Shown piece by piece: positions 35,657 through 45,172 of a DNA stretch of 64,000 nt. The DNA lies in assembly GCF_032098525.1 (NCBI RefSeq), contig NZ_CP134890.1, positions 2,232,001 to 2,296,000 of the forward strand, in the 5' to 3' direction. Each line of letters starts with the position of its first letter. The stretch's first letter is position 1. A program made the position numbers and the translations under genes. A model generated the notes under the pieces. It searched no databases, was not told where the DNA came from, and saw nothing but the letters and a program-made list of their open reading frames with translations. The DNA comes from Flavobacterium sp. PMTSA4. Its GTDB lineage: Bacteria; Bacteroidota; Bacteroidia; Flavobacteriales; Flavobacteriaceae.

Positions 35657-36517
35657 ATGGCAAACTTAAAGGAAATCCGTAATAGAATTAGTTCCGTTTC
35701 ATCAACGATGCAGATTACATCTGCGATGAAAATGGTTTCTGCTGCAAAGTTGAAAAAAGCACAAGATGCTATTACAGCAATGCGACCTTATGCCGAAAAA
35801 TTAACGGAATTATTGCAAAACGTTAGTGCAACGCTTGAAGGCGATGCAGGTGGAGAATTTACCTCTCAACGTGAAATTAACAAAGTTTTGGTTGTAGCAA
35901 TTACATCAAACAGAGGTTTGTGTGGTGCATTTAATACCAATGTTATCAAGCAAGCAAAAGTTGTTGCCGATAGTTATGTTGGAAAACAAGTTGATGTTTT
36001 TGCAATCGGTAAAAAAGGTAACGATGTTTTAAGAAAAACCAATACGGTTGTTGCCAATAAAAGTGAAGTTTTTGATAATTTAACTTTTGATAATGTTGCC
36101 GAAATTGCAGAAGTATTAACTGAAAAATTTACTTCTGGTGAATACGATAAAATTGAATTGGTTTACAATCAATTTAAAAATGCAGCTACGCAAATTGTAC
36201 AAACAGAACAGTTTTTACCATTAGCTCCAATTGCTTCAGATAAACCAGTTTCATCAGGAGATTATATTTTTGAACCTTCTAAAGAAGAAATTGTATTGAC
36301 TTTGATTCCTAAATCATTGAAAACACAATTATATAAAGCGGTTAGAGATTCGTTTGCTGCTGAACACGGAGCGAGAATGACCGCAATGCACAAAGCAACC
36401 GATAACGCAACTGAATTGAGAAATCAATTAAAATTAACGTATAACAAAGCACGTCAAGCTGCAATTACTAACGAAATTTTAGAAATCGTTGGTGGAGCAG
36501 AAGCTTTGAATGGTTAA
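35657..36517 (+). CDS. atpG: F0F1 ATP synthase subunit gamma
   Basis: The 286-residue central-stalk protein begins with KEIRNRISSVSSTMQITSAM and ends with ARQAAITNEILEIVGGAEAL, both conserved ends of gamma. It ends the operon; a strong terminator follows. atpD and atpC are absent, as is usual in Bacteroidota where they form a separate operon. Confidence 0.97.
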   Translation: MANLKEIRNRISSVSSTMQITSAMKMVSAAKLKKAQDAITAMRPYAEKLTELLQNVSATLEGDAGGEFTSQREINKVLVVAITSNRGLCGAFNTNVIKQAKVVADSYVGKQVDVFAIGKKGNDVLRKTNTVVANKSEVFDNLTFDNVAEIAEVLTEKFTSGEYDKIELVYNQFKNAATQIVQTEQFLPLAPIASDKPVSSGDYIFEPSKEEIVLTLIPKSLKTQLYKAVRDSFAAEHGARMTAMHKATDNATELRNQLKLTYNKARQAAITNEILEIVGGAEALNG

Positions 36518-36536
36518 TAAGAAAATATATTTTTAT

Positions 36537-36568
36537 AAAAAGAGTCAACAAAGGTTGGCTCTTTTTTT
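36537..36568 (+). terminator. terminator of the atp operon
   Basis: AAAAAGAGTCAAC pairs with GTTGGCTCTTTTT over 13 bp (one T-G wobble) with loop AAAG, followed by T residues. Confidence 0.9.
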
Positions 36569-36587
36569 ATTCGTTCAATTTAATAGT

Positions 36588-36595
36588 TATTTTTG
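36588..36595 (+). promoter_or_regulatory. -7 box of the flippase-dut-envC operon
   Basis: TATTTTTG matches TAnnTTTG and lies 25 bases before the TTG start at 36621, just after the atp terminator. Confidence 0.55.
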
Positions 36596-36620
36596 TTTCA
36601 TCAAGTAGAAATAATAACCA

Positions 36621-38093
36621 TTGAGTTTATATAAAAATCTTTTCAAACAAACATTAATCTATGGCTTAGCAACAGTTTTGCCGAGAATGTTTAGTTTTAT
36701 ATTAGTTCCTCTTTACACAGATTTATTACCAAAAGCAGAATATGGGCAAGTAACAGTAATCTTTGCTTATATGATTTTTTTCAATGTAATTCTGGCTTAT
36801 GGAATGGAAACTTCCTTTTTCAGGTTTTACCACAAAGAAGAAAACAAAAGCAAAGTTGTGGAAACCTCAATGATAACAATTTTTTGGTCTACAGTTGCAT
36901 TTTTAACTTTAGCCTTAACCTTTAGAAGTCAAATAGCTGATTTTATATCTATTGATGTTCAATATGTAACCTATTCTATTTGGATATTAGTCTTAGACGC
37001 TTTAGTAATTATACCTTTTTCTAAATTACGAGCATTTCAAAGACCAACGTTTTATGCGTTCTTAAAAATTTCAAATGTTTGTATCAATTTGATGCTGAAT
37101 ATTTTCTTTTTAATCTATTTACCAAAACTTACAATTCATAACTCAAACAGTCTTTGGAAATCAATTTATTTTGAAAATTTTCAAATAGGTTATGTGTTTT
37201 TATCCAATTTGATTGCCAGTTTGATAACTTTTGTTCTTTTATCGAAGGATTATTTTAGTTTAAAATGGAAGTTTGATTTTCAACTTTGGAAACAAATGAT
37301 GAAATATGGTTTGCCAATTTTATTTGCTGGAATTGCGTTTGCAATCAATGAACAATTTGATAAAATACTTTTAGCCAAATTGTTGCCTCCAAATATTGCC
37401 GATGAGCAAGTTGGAGTTTATTCCGCTTGTTATAAGCTAGGATTATTTATGGTTTTATATCGAACAGCATATACTTTAGGAATTGAACCGTTTTTCTTCA
37501 GCCATGCTAAAAACGAAAATGCACCGCAAACATATGCAACAATCACAAAGTATTTTGTGATTTTTGGTTCCTTTATTTTGTTAGTTGTAATCGTTTTTGC
37601 TGATTTGTTCAAGCAAATTATGATTAGAGATGAATCTTATTGGGAAGCTATGCGAGTTGTTCCTTTAATTATTTTAGCCAATTTCTTTTTAGGAATTTAT
37701 ACTAATTTATCGGTTTGGTATAAGTTAATCGATAAAACGTATATAGGTGCTTACATTTCCTTAGTTGGTGCAGTAATTACATTATTATTAAACTTTTGGT
37801 TAATTCCTCAGCAAGGTTATTTTGGAGGATATTTTGGCTCTGCAATTGCTACAATAATGGCTTATGGTTCTATGATGTTTATTTCATACTATTTTGGGAA
37901 TAAATATTATCCAATTCCTTATGATACTAAGAAGATTTCAATCTATTTAGGAGTTTCAACGTTGTTTTCTTGTATATCATTCTATGGTTTCAGAGAAAAT
38001 TATTGGGTTGGTATCGGATTAATAATTATCTTTTTAATTGCATTATATAGATTTGAAAAAGAAACATTACTTAAAATAATTAAACGAAAATAA
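36621..38093 (+). CDS. lipopolysaccharide/oligosaccharide flippase (MOP superfamily)
   Basis: The 490-residue membrane protein has about 14 hydrophobic segments and a start of FKQTLIYGLATVLPRMFSFI, typical of polysaccharide-export flippases. It is outside the main polysaccharide locus and linked to housekeeping envelope genes, so it may move a conserved lipid-linked glycan. The start is TTG: an in-frame stop at 36615-36617 excludes a longer form. Its TAA overlaps the ATG of dut (TAATG). Confidence 0.85.
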   Translation: MSLYKNLFKQTLIYGLATVLPRMFSFILVPLYTDLLPKAEYGQVTVIFAYMIFFNVILAYGMETSFFRFYHKEENKSKVVETSMITIFWSTVAFLTLALTFRSQIADFISIDVQYVTYSIWILVLDALVIIPFSKLRAFQRPTFYAFLKISNVCINLMLNIFFLIYLPKLTIHNSNSLWKSIYFENFQIGYVFLSNLIASLITFVLLSKDYFSLKWKFDFQLWKQMMKYGLPILFAGIAFAINEQFDKILLAKLLPPNIADEQVGVYSACYKLGLFMVLYRTAYTLGIEPFFFSHAKNENAPQTYATITKYFVIFGSFILLVVIVFADLFKQIMIRDESYWEAMRVVPLIILANFFLGIYTNLSVWYKLIDKTYIGAYISLVGAVITLLLNFWLIPQQGYFGGYFGSAIATIMAYGSMMFISYYFGNKYYPIPYDTKKISIYLGVSTLFSCISFYGFRENYWVGIGLIIIFLIALYRFEKETLLKIIKRK

Positions 38094-38527
38094 TGACTAT
38101 AAAAATCATCAATAAATCACAACACGAATTACCCAATTATGAAACCATTGCTTCAGCAGGAATGGATTTACGTGCTAATTTAGCAGAACCTATTACATTA
38201 AAATCTTTAGAAAGAACGATTGTAAAAACAGGACTTTTTATAGAACTTCCAATTGGTTATGAAGCACAAGTTCGTCCAAGAAGTGGTTTGGCTGCCAAAA
38301 AAGGAATCACAGTATTAAATTCACCCGGAACAGTTGATGCCGATTATCGAGGAGAAATTGGGGTTATTTTAGTAAATTTATCGCAAGAAGATTTCGTTAT
38401 TGAAAATGGCGAAAGAATTGCACAATTAGTAATTGCAAAACACGAAAGAGCAGAATGGATTGAAGTTCAGAAATTATCTGAAACTTCACGAGGTGAAGGC
38501 GGTTTTGGCAGTACAGGAGTAAAATAA
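38093..38527 (+). CDS. dut: dUTP diphosphatase
   Basis: Dut hydrolyses dUTP to dUMP, keeping uracil out of DNA. The 144-residue trimeric-type enzyme has all five motifs: AGMDLRA, PRSGLAAKKG, GTVDADYRGEIGV, RIAQLVI and RGEGGFGSTG. The start overlaps the flippase stop. Confidence 0.97.
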   Translation: MTIKIINKSQHELPNYETIASAGMDLRANLAEPITLKSLERTIVKTGLFIELPIGYEAQVRPRSGLAAKKGITVLNSPGTVDADYRGEIGVILVNLSQEDFVIENGERIAQLVIAKHERAEWIEVQKLSETSRGEGGFGSTGVK

Positions 38528-38551
38528 AAATATTTAATTTAAGACTTAATA

Positions 38552-39562
38552 ATGAAAATAATAGTTCCAATGGCTGGACGTGGTTCCAGATTAAGACCAC
38601 ACACATTAACCATTCCAAAACCATTAATTCCTATTGCAGGCAAGCCAATCGTTCATCGCTTGGTTGAAGATATAGCAGGAGTCTTAAATCAAGATATTGA
38701 AGAAGTTGCCTTTATCATTCATGAAAGTTTTGGAAAAAAAGTAGAAGAAGAATTAGTTGCTATTGCAGAAAAATTAGGTGCTAAAGGAACCATTTATTAT
38801 CAAAATGAAGCTTTAGGAACAGGACATGCCATTATGTGTGCAAAGGATTCACTTTCTGGTCCAGCAGTAATTGCCTATGCAGACACTTTAATTCGTGCTA
38901 CATTTGATTTAGACACAAATGCTGACAGTGTTATTTGGGTAAAACAAGTTGACCAACCAGAAGCTTTTGGAGTGGTAAATTTGAATGAAAATAACGAGAT
39001 TATTGAATTGGTAGAAAAACCAAAAGAATTTGTTTCTGATTTAGCAGTTATTGGAATTTACTATTTCAAAGATGTTGCTGTTTTGAAAAATGAACTTCAA
39101 TCGGTGTTAGACAATAATATTGTTCATGGTGGCGAATATCAAATTAATGACGGAATTAAGCAAATGATGGCAAAAGGCATGAAATTTGTGTCTGGTGAAG
39201 TTGATGAATGGATGGATTGCGGAAACAAAGATGTAACAGTTGAAACCAATGGAAGAATGTTGCATTTTTTGCACAATGATGGCGAAGAATTAATTAATGA
39301 AGTTGTACGTATTGAAAATTCAACAATCATCGAACCATGTTTTATTGATAAAGACGTTGTTTTGATTAATTCAATTGTTGGTCCAAATGTTTCTCTTGGA
39401 AAAGGAACACATTTAACCAATGTAAAAATTCAAAATAGTTTGGTTCAAACGCACGCACACATTAGAAATGCAAAATTAGACAATGCGATGATTGGAAATC
39501 ATGCAATATTTGATGGTGATTTTAAAAGCATAAGTATTGGTGATTATTCAGTTTTAGAATAA
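38552..39562 (+). CDS. sugar-phosphate nucleotidyltransferase
   Basis: The 336-residue protein has the NTP-transferase core: GRGSRLRPHTLTIPKPLIPIA, ALGTGHAI, AYADTL and WMDCGNKD. The C-terminal 90 residues look like a left-handed beta helix (IVGPNVSLGKGTHL and later repeats). It makes an NDP-sugar from a sugar-1-phosphate and NTP. RmlA-like and UDP-glucose types are both possible. It is in the flippase/envC operon of unknown glycan. Confidence 0.87.
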   Translation: MKIIVPMAGRGSRLRPHTLTIPKPLIPIAGKPIVHRLVEDIAGVLNQDIEEVAFIIHESFGKKVEEELVAIAEKLGAKGTIYYQNEALGTGHAIMCAKDSLSGPAVIAYADTLIRATFDLDTNADSVIWVKQVDQPEAFGVVNLNENNEIIELVEKPKEFVSDLAVIGIYYFKDVAVLKNELQSVLDNNIVHGGEYQINDGIKQMMAKGMKFVSGEVDEWMDCGNKDVTVETNGRMLHFLHNDGEELINEVVRIENSTIIEPCFIDKDVVLINSIVGPNVSLGKGTHLTNVKIQNSLVQTHAHIRNAKLDNAMIGNHAIFDGDFKSISIGDYSVLE

Positions 39563-39570
39563 AAAAATTA

Positions 39571-40920
39571 ATGAAAAAAATAGTTTTATATAGTTTTCTT
39601 TTCGGAATATTTTTTGTTCCTAATTTGCTTTTGGCACAAACGGAACCAGAAGATATTGCTTCTGTAAATAATGAATTTGAGAATAATTTTTTCGAATCAT
39701 TAAAACAGAAAGGAATTGAAAATTATGATAAAGCTATTGAATCGTTAGACAAATGTTTGGTTTTAGAACCAAATAATCCAGTAGTTTTTTTCGAATTAGG
39801 GAAAAATTATTTAGCACAACGAAAATATCCGACAGCATATTCTTATTTTGAAAAAGTAACTCAAATTGATCCAAAAAATCGTTGGTCTTGGGTTGGAATG
39901 TATGATGTTTGTTATGAAACTAAAGATTATAACAAAGCCATTCCAATAGTTGAAAAACTGATTGAATTCAAAGAAGAATACAAGGAAGATTTGGTTTCAT
40001 TATACATGAATACCCAACAATATGACAAAGCATTAGAGCTAATTAATCAATTGAATGAAACGGTTGGTAAATCTGAAAAAAGAGAATTATACAAAGCCGA
40101 TATTCTTAAAGACGCCAAATATCAAAGTGCTGAGAAGTTCAATTTGTTAGACCAAATAAAAAAATATCCAAAAGTTGAATCTAATTATATTGCTTTGATT
40201 TATATGTATTCTCAAAGCAATCAAGAAGAAAAAGCATTAGAAATTGCTCAAAAATTAGAAAAAGAAATTCCAACTTCTGATTGGGCACAAGTAAGTTTGT
40301 TCAAATTTCATTTAAATAATAATGATGGTGAAAAAGCTGTAAAAGCAATGAATATTGTTTTGCCAAGCAATAAAATTGATTCAAAAATTAAGCACCGAAT
40401 GCTGAATGAGTTTTTAATTTTCGCTAAAAATAATCCTCAGTTTGAACCTGATTTAGACAAAGCCATTTCTTATTTTAATGATGATAAAGACGTTAAAGTT
40501 GCCAAAGAGATTGGAAAGTTTTACTACATGAAAAAAGATTGGGCAAAGGCTAAAAAGTATTTAGAAATGGATGCAAAAAATAATGCTGACGATATAGAAT
40601 CACAATTATTATTGCTACAAATCCTTGTTGAGCTTTTAGATTTTAAAACTGTAACCTCAAAAGCCGATGAGTTAACACAATATTATCCAACAGAACCTAA
40701 TTTCTACTATTATATTGGTTTGGCTCAAAACCAAATGGGAAGCTACAAGAAAGCAAAAGACGCGCTCGAAGCTGGCTTGGATTTTATTATTGATGATACT
40801 GCTTTAGAAATTAATTTTTATATACAATTGGGCGAAGCCTATAATGGTTTAGGCGATATGAAAAAGAAAGAAAGCTATTTTACCAAAGCAAATGATTTAC
40901 TAAAAAAGCAAAAAAAATAA
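39571..40920 (+). CDS. TPR-repeat periplasmic protein
   Basis: The 449-residue protein has a signal peptide (cleavage near LLAQTEPED) and then tandem TPR repeats from about 45 to 440, for example YDKAIESLDKCLVLEPNNPV and WAKAKKYLEMDAKNNADDIE. TPR proteins scaffold complexes. It lies 8 bases after the nucleotidyltransferase and 4 bases before the DUF4292 gene, an order I recall from other Flavobacteriaceae. The role is unknown. Confidence 0.85.
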   Translation: MKKIVLYSFLFGIFFVPNLLLAQTEPEDIASVNNEFENNFFESLKQKGIENYDKAIESLDKCLVLEPNNPVVFFELGKNYLAQRKYPTAYSYFEKVTQIDPKNRWSWVGMYDVCYETKDYNKAIPIVEKLIEFKEEYKEDLVSLYMNTQQYDKALELINQLNETVGKSEKRELYKADILKDAKYQSAEKFNLLDQIKKYPKVESNYIALIYMYSQSNQEEKALEIAQKLEKEIPTSDWAQVSLFKFHLNNNDGEKAVKAMNIVLPSNKIDSKIKHRMLNEFLIFAKNNPQFEPDLDKAISYFNDDKDVKVAKEIGKFYYMKKDWAKAKKYLEMDAKNNADDIESQLLLLQILVELLDFKTVTSKADELTQYYPTEPNFYYYIGLAQNQMGSYKKAKDALEAGLDFIIDDTALEINFYIQLGEAYNGLGDMKKKESYFTKANDLLKKQKK

Positions 40921-40924
40921 ACCT

Positions 40925-41701
40925 GTGAAAAGAATATCGTCAATCCTTATTATTGTTTTTTTAGTAATATCATGTAAACCCAAAGCTTACTTAAAAGAAG
41001 GTAAAGCTAAAAATGATTTAGCTACAACTACCATAATTCAAAATCATTATAATACTAAAAACGATTTTGAAACGTTATATATTAAATCGTCTGCTCGATA
41101 TGAAGATGACAAACAATCACAAAGTGTTACCGCTGAGATTAGAATTAAAAAGGATGAAAAAATTTTAGTAAGCATTCGTTTCCTTGGGATTACTATGGCA
41201 AAAGCCTTAATAACGCCAAAAGAAGTGAAATATTATGAAAAGATAAACGGAACTTTTTTTGAAGGTGATTATCAATCATTGAGTGAATGGCTTGGGACTG
41301 ATTTAGATTTTCAAAAAGTGCAAAACATGTTGCTAGGACAACCTTTTGATGATATGAAAAATGGAGTTTTTTCGAATGAAATTGTAGATAAGTTACACAA
41401 GCTATCTTCAAAAAACACAAAAATGGAAAAATCATTTTATTTTGAATCGGAAAGATTTTTGTTGAAAAAACAAGAAATCACTCAGTTTGAAAAAGAACGC
41501 ATGATGATTGTTTCTTATCCAAAATTTGAAGAGTTTTCAGGATTGATTTTACCATCAAATTTGAATATTTTTGCTTCACAGAAAAAAGGAAGAACTACTA
41601 TTGATATTGATTATAAAACGGTAACTAAGAACGATGAAATGTCATTTCCGTATAGTGTTCCAGAAGGTTATGATCAAATTTTCATCAATCAGAATAATTA
41701 A
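40925..41701 (+). CDS. DUF4292 lipoprotein (LolB-like)
   Basis: The 258-residue lipoprotein has signal FLVISC with C17 as the lipidation site, and continues with SARYEDDKQSQSVTAEIRI and WLGTDLDFQKVQNMLLGQ, as in DUF4292. The family resembles LolB/LolA-type lipid-binding folds, so lipoprotein or lipid handling at the outer membrane is a possibility. The start is GTG at 40925, 4 bases after the TPR gene. Confidence 0.85.
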   Translation: MKRISSILIIVFLVISCKPKAYLKEGKAKNDLATTTIIQNHYNTKNDFETLYIKSSARYEDDKQSQSVTAEIRIKKDEKILVSIRFLGITMAKALITPKEVKYYEKINGTFFEGDYQSLSEWLGTDLDFQKVQNMLLGQPFDDMKNGVFSNEIVDKLHKLSSKNTKMEKSFYFESERFLLKKQEITQFEKERMMIVSYPKFEEFSGLILPSNLNIFASQKKGRTTIDIDYKTVTKNDEMSFPYSVPEGYDQIFINQNN

Positions 41702-41706
41702 ATAAA

Positions 41707-42951
41707 ATGATTAAAAAAATCGTCTACATATTTTTTCTTTGTTTGACTTCAATGGCTTGGAGCCAACCAACCAAGCAAGAACAATTGGAAGAAAGAAAAG
41801 CCAAAATTCAACAAGAAATTCAGGAAAAGCAAGAATTACTGAACTCTATGAAAAATAAGGAAAAGACAGTTGTGTCTCAACTTATGATTCAAAAAGAGAA
41901 AATTGGTTTAAAAGAAAAATTAATAAAGACTACCGAAAAGCAAACTAAGTTATTAAACGATGATATTTATAACAATCAGCTTCAAATTAATAAACTAAAT
42001 AAAGATTTAGAAAAATTAAGAGAAGACTATGCCGAAATGATTCGTAAGTCATATAAAAGCCGTTCAGAAGAAAGTAGAGCAATGTTTTTGTTGTCTTCAG
42101 AAAACTTTCTTCAAGCATATAAACGTGCTCAATACATGAAACAATATGCAAGTTACAGAAAAGCTCAAGGGATAGAGATAAAAGAGAAAACAGAAAAGTT
42201 AAACAAAGTAACCAATGAAATTAAGGTTCAAAAAAGCGAAAAAGAAAAGCTAATCGCGGCAAATGAAAAAGAAAAACAAGCCTTAGAACAAGAAAAACAA
42301 GAGCAAGAAAAAATTGCAAAACAAATTCAAAAAGATAAAAAAAGTATCATTGCTGAAATTAAAAAGAAACAACAGGAAACAAAAAAAATAGATGCTCAGA
42401 TTCAGAAATTAATTCGTGAAGCAATTGCCGAAGCAAACAGAAAAACTGCAAAAGCATCATCGGGTTCTAAATCGTCTAGCGAGAAAAAAGCAATTGAGAA
42501 TTCGGTAAATATTGTTTTAACTCCCGAAGGGAAAATTATTTCAGATAATTTTAAATCCAACAAAGGAAGATTGCCTTGGCCAGTAGAAAAAGGAGCAATT
42601 ACACTTGGCTATGGCGAACAACCACATCCAGTTTTTAGAACGTTAACAGTTTATAATAGCGGAATAGAAATAACTACTGAAAGTGGCGCAAATGCTAAAG
42701 CTGTTTTTGATGGAGAAGTTTCTCAGGTGCAGTTAACTTCACCGCAAAAGAAAACAGTAATTATAAAGCATGGTGATTTTTTCACGGTTTATAATAATTT
42801 ATCGACTGTAAATGTTCGTGAAGGAGACAAAGTTTCGGCAAGAGAAGTGATTGGAAAAATTAGAACTGATGGCGATGGAAAGACGATTTTGAAGTTTATG
42901 ATTTCTCAAAACACAACTTATTTTAATCCAACACCTTGGTTATCTAAATAA
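41707..42951 (+). CDS. EnvC-like murein hydrolase activator with degenerate LytM domain
   Basis: The 414-residue secreted protein has a signal peptide (MAWSQ), a long coiled coil (about 22-250) and a C-terminal M23/LytM domain from about L289. The usual zinc ligands are all replaced: HxxxD is N317/E321, the next His is N364 and the HxH motif is I394/K396. This matches EnvC, which activates amidases without its own activity, so this protein is likely an amidase activator in cell division. It ends its operon before a strong terminator. Confidence 0.88.
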   Translation: MIKKIVYIFFLCLTSMAWSQPTKQEQLEERKAKIQQEIQEKQELLNSMKNKEKTVVSQLMIQKEKIGLKEKLIKTTEKQTKLLNDDIYNNQLQINKLNKDLEKLREDYAEMIRKSYKSRSEESRAMFLLSSENFLQAYKRAQYMKQYASYRKAQGIEIKEKTEKLNKVTNEIKVQKSEKEKLIAANEKEKQALEQEKQEQEKIAKQIQKDKKSIIAEIKKKQQETKKIDAQIQKLIREAIAEANRKTAKASSGSKSSSEKKAIENSVNIVLTPEGKIISDNFKSNKGRLPWPVEKGAITLGYGEQPHPVFRTLTVYNSGIEITTESGANAKAVFDGEVSQVQLTSPQKKTVIIKHGDFFTVYNNLSTVNVREGDKVSAREVIGKIRTDGDGKTILKFMISQNTTYFNPTPWLSK

Positions 42952-42959
42952 AATAAAAG

Positions 42960-42986
42960 AGTCCTGAATTTTCAGGACTTTTTTTT
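42960..42986 (+). terminator. terminator after envC-like gene
   Basis: AGTCCTGAA (42960-42968) pairs with TTCAGGACT (42971-42979), loop TT, followed by an eight-T run. The reverse strand also has a T-rich tail, so it may serve the convergent DUF3857 gene. Confidence 0.88.
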
Positions 42987-43002
42987 ATTTAATAGAATCT
43001 TT

Positions 43003-45156
43003 TTAATTTTTCTTTAATAATACTTTTTCTTGTGTAAACTGATATGCAGCATCAAGAAAATCAATCATTTTATTCCAATTTGAATTTGGTTCAAAATAAT
43101 TTTTATAGTGTTTATACGTTTTTACTATTAACTGATTTCCTTTTACTTCGGCAGTTGAAGTAAATCCGCCAGTTTCATTTTCTACTTTTTTATTAAACTT
43201 TTCTAAACCAGAAACTGAATATCCAGCAGGAATGTTTAGAATGATTTCATTTTCATATGAACGTGGATAAATAGAATATATATTGTTTTTTCTATCTTTT
43301 TCTTTTTGGTCGATTTCAATTTGCGAGGTTAACATTTTACCTAATTCAATCAAATATTTGTCACCAGCTTTTTTGATTAAATTATTTTTGATGGCAAAAT
43401 CTTCTTCAATTTCAAATGCTGATTTTTTACCATATCGACCAGTATTATTTAATTTAAAAGTATAATCATCGACCAAAAAATCAAGTTCGCTTTCTAAAGA
43501 TTTTTCAAATTCTTCTTTTTGAGAATCTTTCATTTTATTGATTAAAGCATTCATTTCATTGGTGTATTGTTCGTTTTTCTTTTTGTTTTTCACATAATCC
43601 AAAAGCGGTTTTGTTCCATATTTTTTATAATCTTCATACACATAATCATAAAAATTAAGCTTATCGCTTTGTTCACCTTCTTTTAAATGTCCTAGATATG
43701 AAGATTCCTTTTTCACTTTAAATCCAGTAAAATCATCAAGTGTCATAACTGTTTTAGTTTTAACACAATTTTCCTTGTAAGTACTTGATGGTAATTGAAC
43801 TGTTGATGCATCGGTTATTCTTTTTCCTTTAGAAACTTCAAGCACATAAGCCTTTGAATTTTCAATATTATAATTGAATTGATCAGCGCTTGAAAAAGGC
43901 GAAAAATATTCTAAGTAAACAGGATTTTTAGTGTTTACACGAATAAGTTTTTTTACATTAAACTGAATTAATAAATCATCAATAGAACCATCGTATCTTG
44001 GAGTTGCAACAATTACGTCATAACTTATGTCATTCTTTCTCAAGAATTGCATAAAATAATTTACAAATTGTACCTCCGTATTGAAGAAAATTGGGTCGTA
44101 TCCATAGTATTCAAATGGATAGAACATTTTTGCTTCATTAACCACAAAAGCTTCAATATAACGTGTGTAAAACTGATGACGAGTAAAATAGTATACTTCA
44201 CGAATTTTATCATCTTCAGAAGCAAATGTTTTCCCTTTTAAGAAATCTTTTATGTCATCAATGTCACCAAATGGAACAAACTTTTTGTTGTAATAATCAA
44301 AAATATCTTCTTTAGAAACTGTTTTTTTAATGTCTCTTTCTTTTTCGGAAAGAAAACCATCAGCCAATTTTTCAAACTTACCAGAACGTGCAAAAATTAC
44401 CTGAAATTTATAACATGGCATTTCTGCCAATGGATAAAACCAACGTGGAAATTCATTTTTTGGAATATCTTTTTCTGTCAACTCATAACTACGTTCACCG
44501 CTACTTTTAGTTGGAATTTCTTTTAAATTTGGCGCGTCATTATACGTGTTGAAATTGATGAAAAAATCATTTTCTGTATCTAATGTAATTTTTAAATCCA
44601 TTGTTGGATAAACGTCGCCAAGCGGTGTTTCTACTGCTTCAAAAGTATAATCGAAAACAGATTTAAAAGGCTCAACACTATAAAAATAATAGTCAATTAT
44701 ATCGCCAATTTCCAAATTAGGAATGGCTAATTTTTTTTCACCATCAACTTCTTTGGCTTCTTTTTCGGTATCAATTTCTATTTCCTTTCCGTTTGGTTTG
44801 ATAATTTTAACACCAATATAATTAGTTCCTTTTTTACCACCATAAGCTCTATTTGTATAGAATTTATTTTTATATGAAAACTGCGAAAACTCAGTTACTG
44901 CTGCTTGGTCTAAAAGCATGATTCTTTTTCTGATTCCAGAAATATAAGTAACACTTTTACCAAACTTATGATAATTGTAGTGTTCGCGTTTATGAATAAT
45001 TACTGCTGATTCATTTTTCCATTTATCAGGAATAGAATTTGCTTTTTTGAATTCGTCTTTTGCTCCCCAAAAAAATTCACGAGCTTCTTTTGCATCTTGA
45101 GCATTGCTTAATCCAATAATTGCAAAAAAGAATAGGAGTACTAATTTTGTTCTCAT
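43003..45156 (-). CDS. DUF3857 protein with degenerate transglutaminase-like region
   Basis: This 717-residue exported protein has a signal peptide ending GLSNAQ and an N-terminal DUF3857 beta domain. It resembles its neighbour at 45173 but, in the region where a transglutaminase Cys would lie (after FYTRYIEAF and before DVIVATPRYDG), there is no GDCK-type motif. I call it a likely non-catalytic paralogue. The ATG at 45156 is preferred over a TTG one codon before. It lies 16 bases after the upstream DUF3857 gene. Confidence 0.8.
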   Translation of the reverse strand: MRTKLVLLFFFAIIGLSNAQDAKEAREFFWGAKDEFKKANSIPDKWKNESAVIIHKREHYNYHKFGKSVTYISGIRKRIMLLDQAAVTEFSQFSYKNKFYTNRAYGGKKGTNYIGVKIIKPNGKEIEIDTEKEAKEVDGEKKLAIPNLEIGDIIDYYFYSVEPFKSVFDYTFEAVETPLGDVYPTMDLKITLDTENDFFINFNTYNDAPNLKEIPTKSSGERSYELTEKDIPKNEFPRWFYPLAEMPCYKFQVIFARSGKFEKLADGFLSEKERDIKKTVSKEDIFDYYNKKFVPFGDIDDIKDFLKGKTFASEDDKIREVYYFTRHQFYTRYIEAFVVNEAKMFYPFEYYGYDPIFFNTEVQFVNYFMQFLRKNDISYDVIVATPRYDGSIDDLLIQFNVKKLIRVNTKNPVYLEYFSPFSSADQFNYNIENSKAYVLEVSKGKRITDASTVQLPSSTYKENCVKTKTVMTLDDFTGFKVKKESSYLGHLKEGEQSDKLNFYDYVYEDYKKYGTKPLLDYVKNKKKNEQYTNEMNALINKMKDSQKEEFEKSLESELDFLVDDYTFKLNNTGRYGKKSAFEIEEDFAIKNNLIKKAGDKYLIELGKMLTSQIEIDQKEKDRKNNIYSIYPRSYENEIILNIPAGYSVSGLEKFNKKVENETGGFTSTAEVKGNQLIVKTYKHYKNYFEPNSNWNKMIDFLDAAYQFTQEKVLLKKN

Positions 45157-45172
45157 CAAGTTAGGTCTTTGT

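Noticed and set aside
41707..42951. Active M23 endopeptidase
   Set aside because: All expected zinc ligands are replaced, so an EnvC-type activator fits better.
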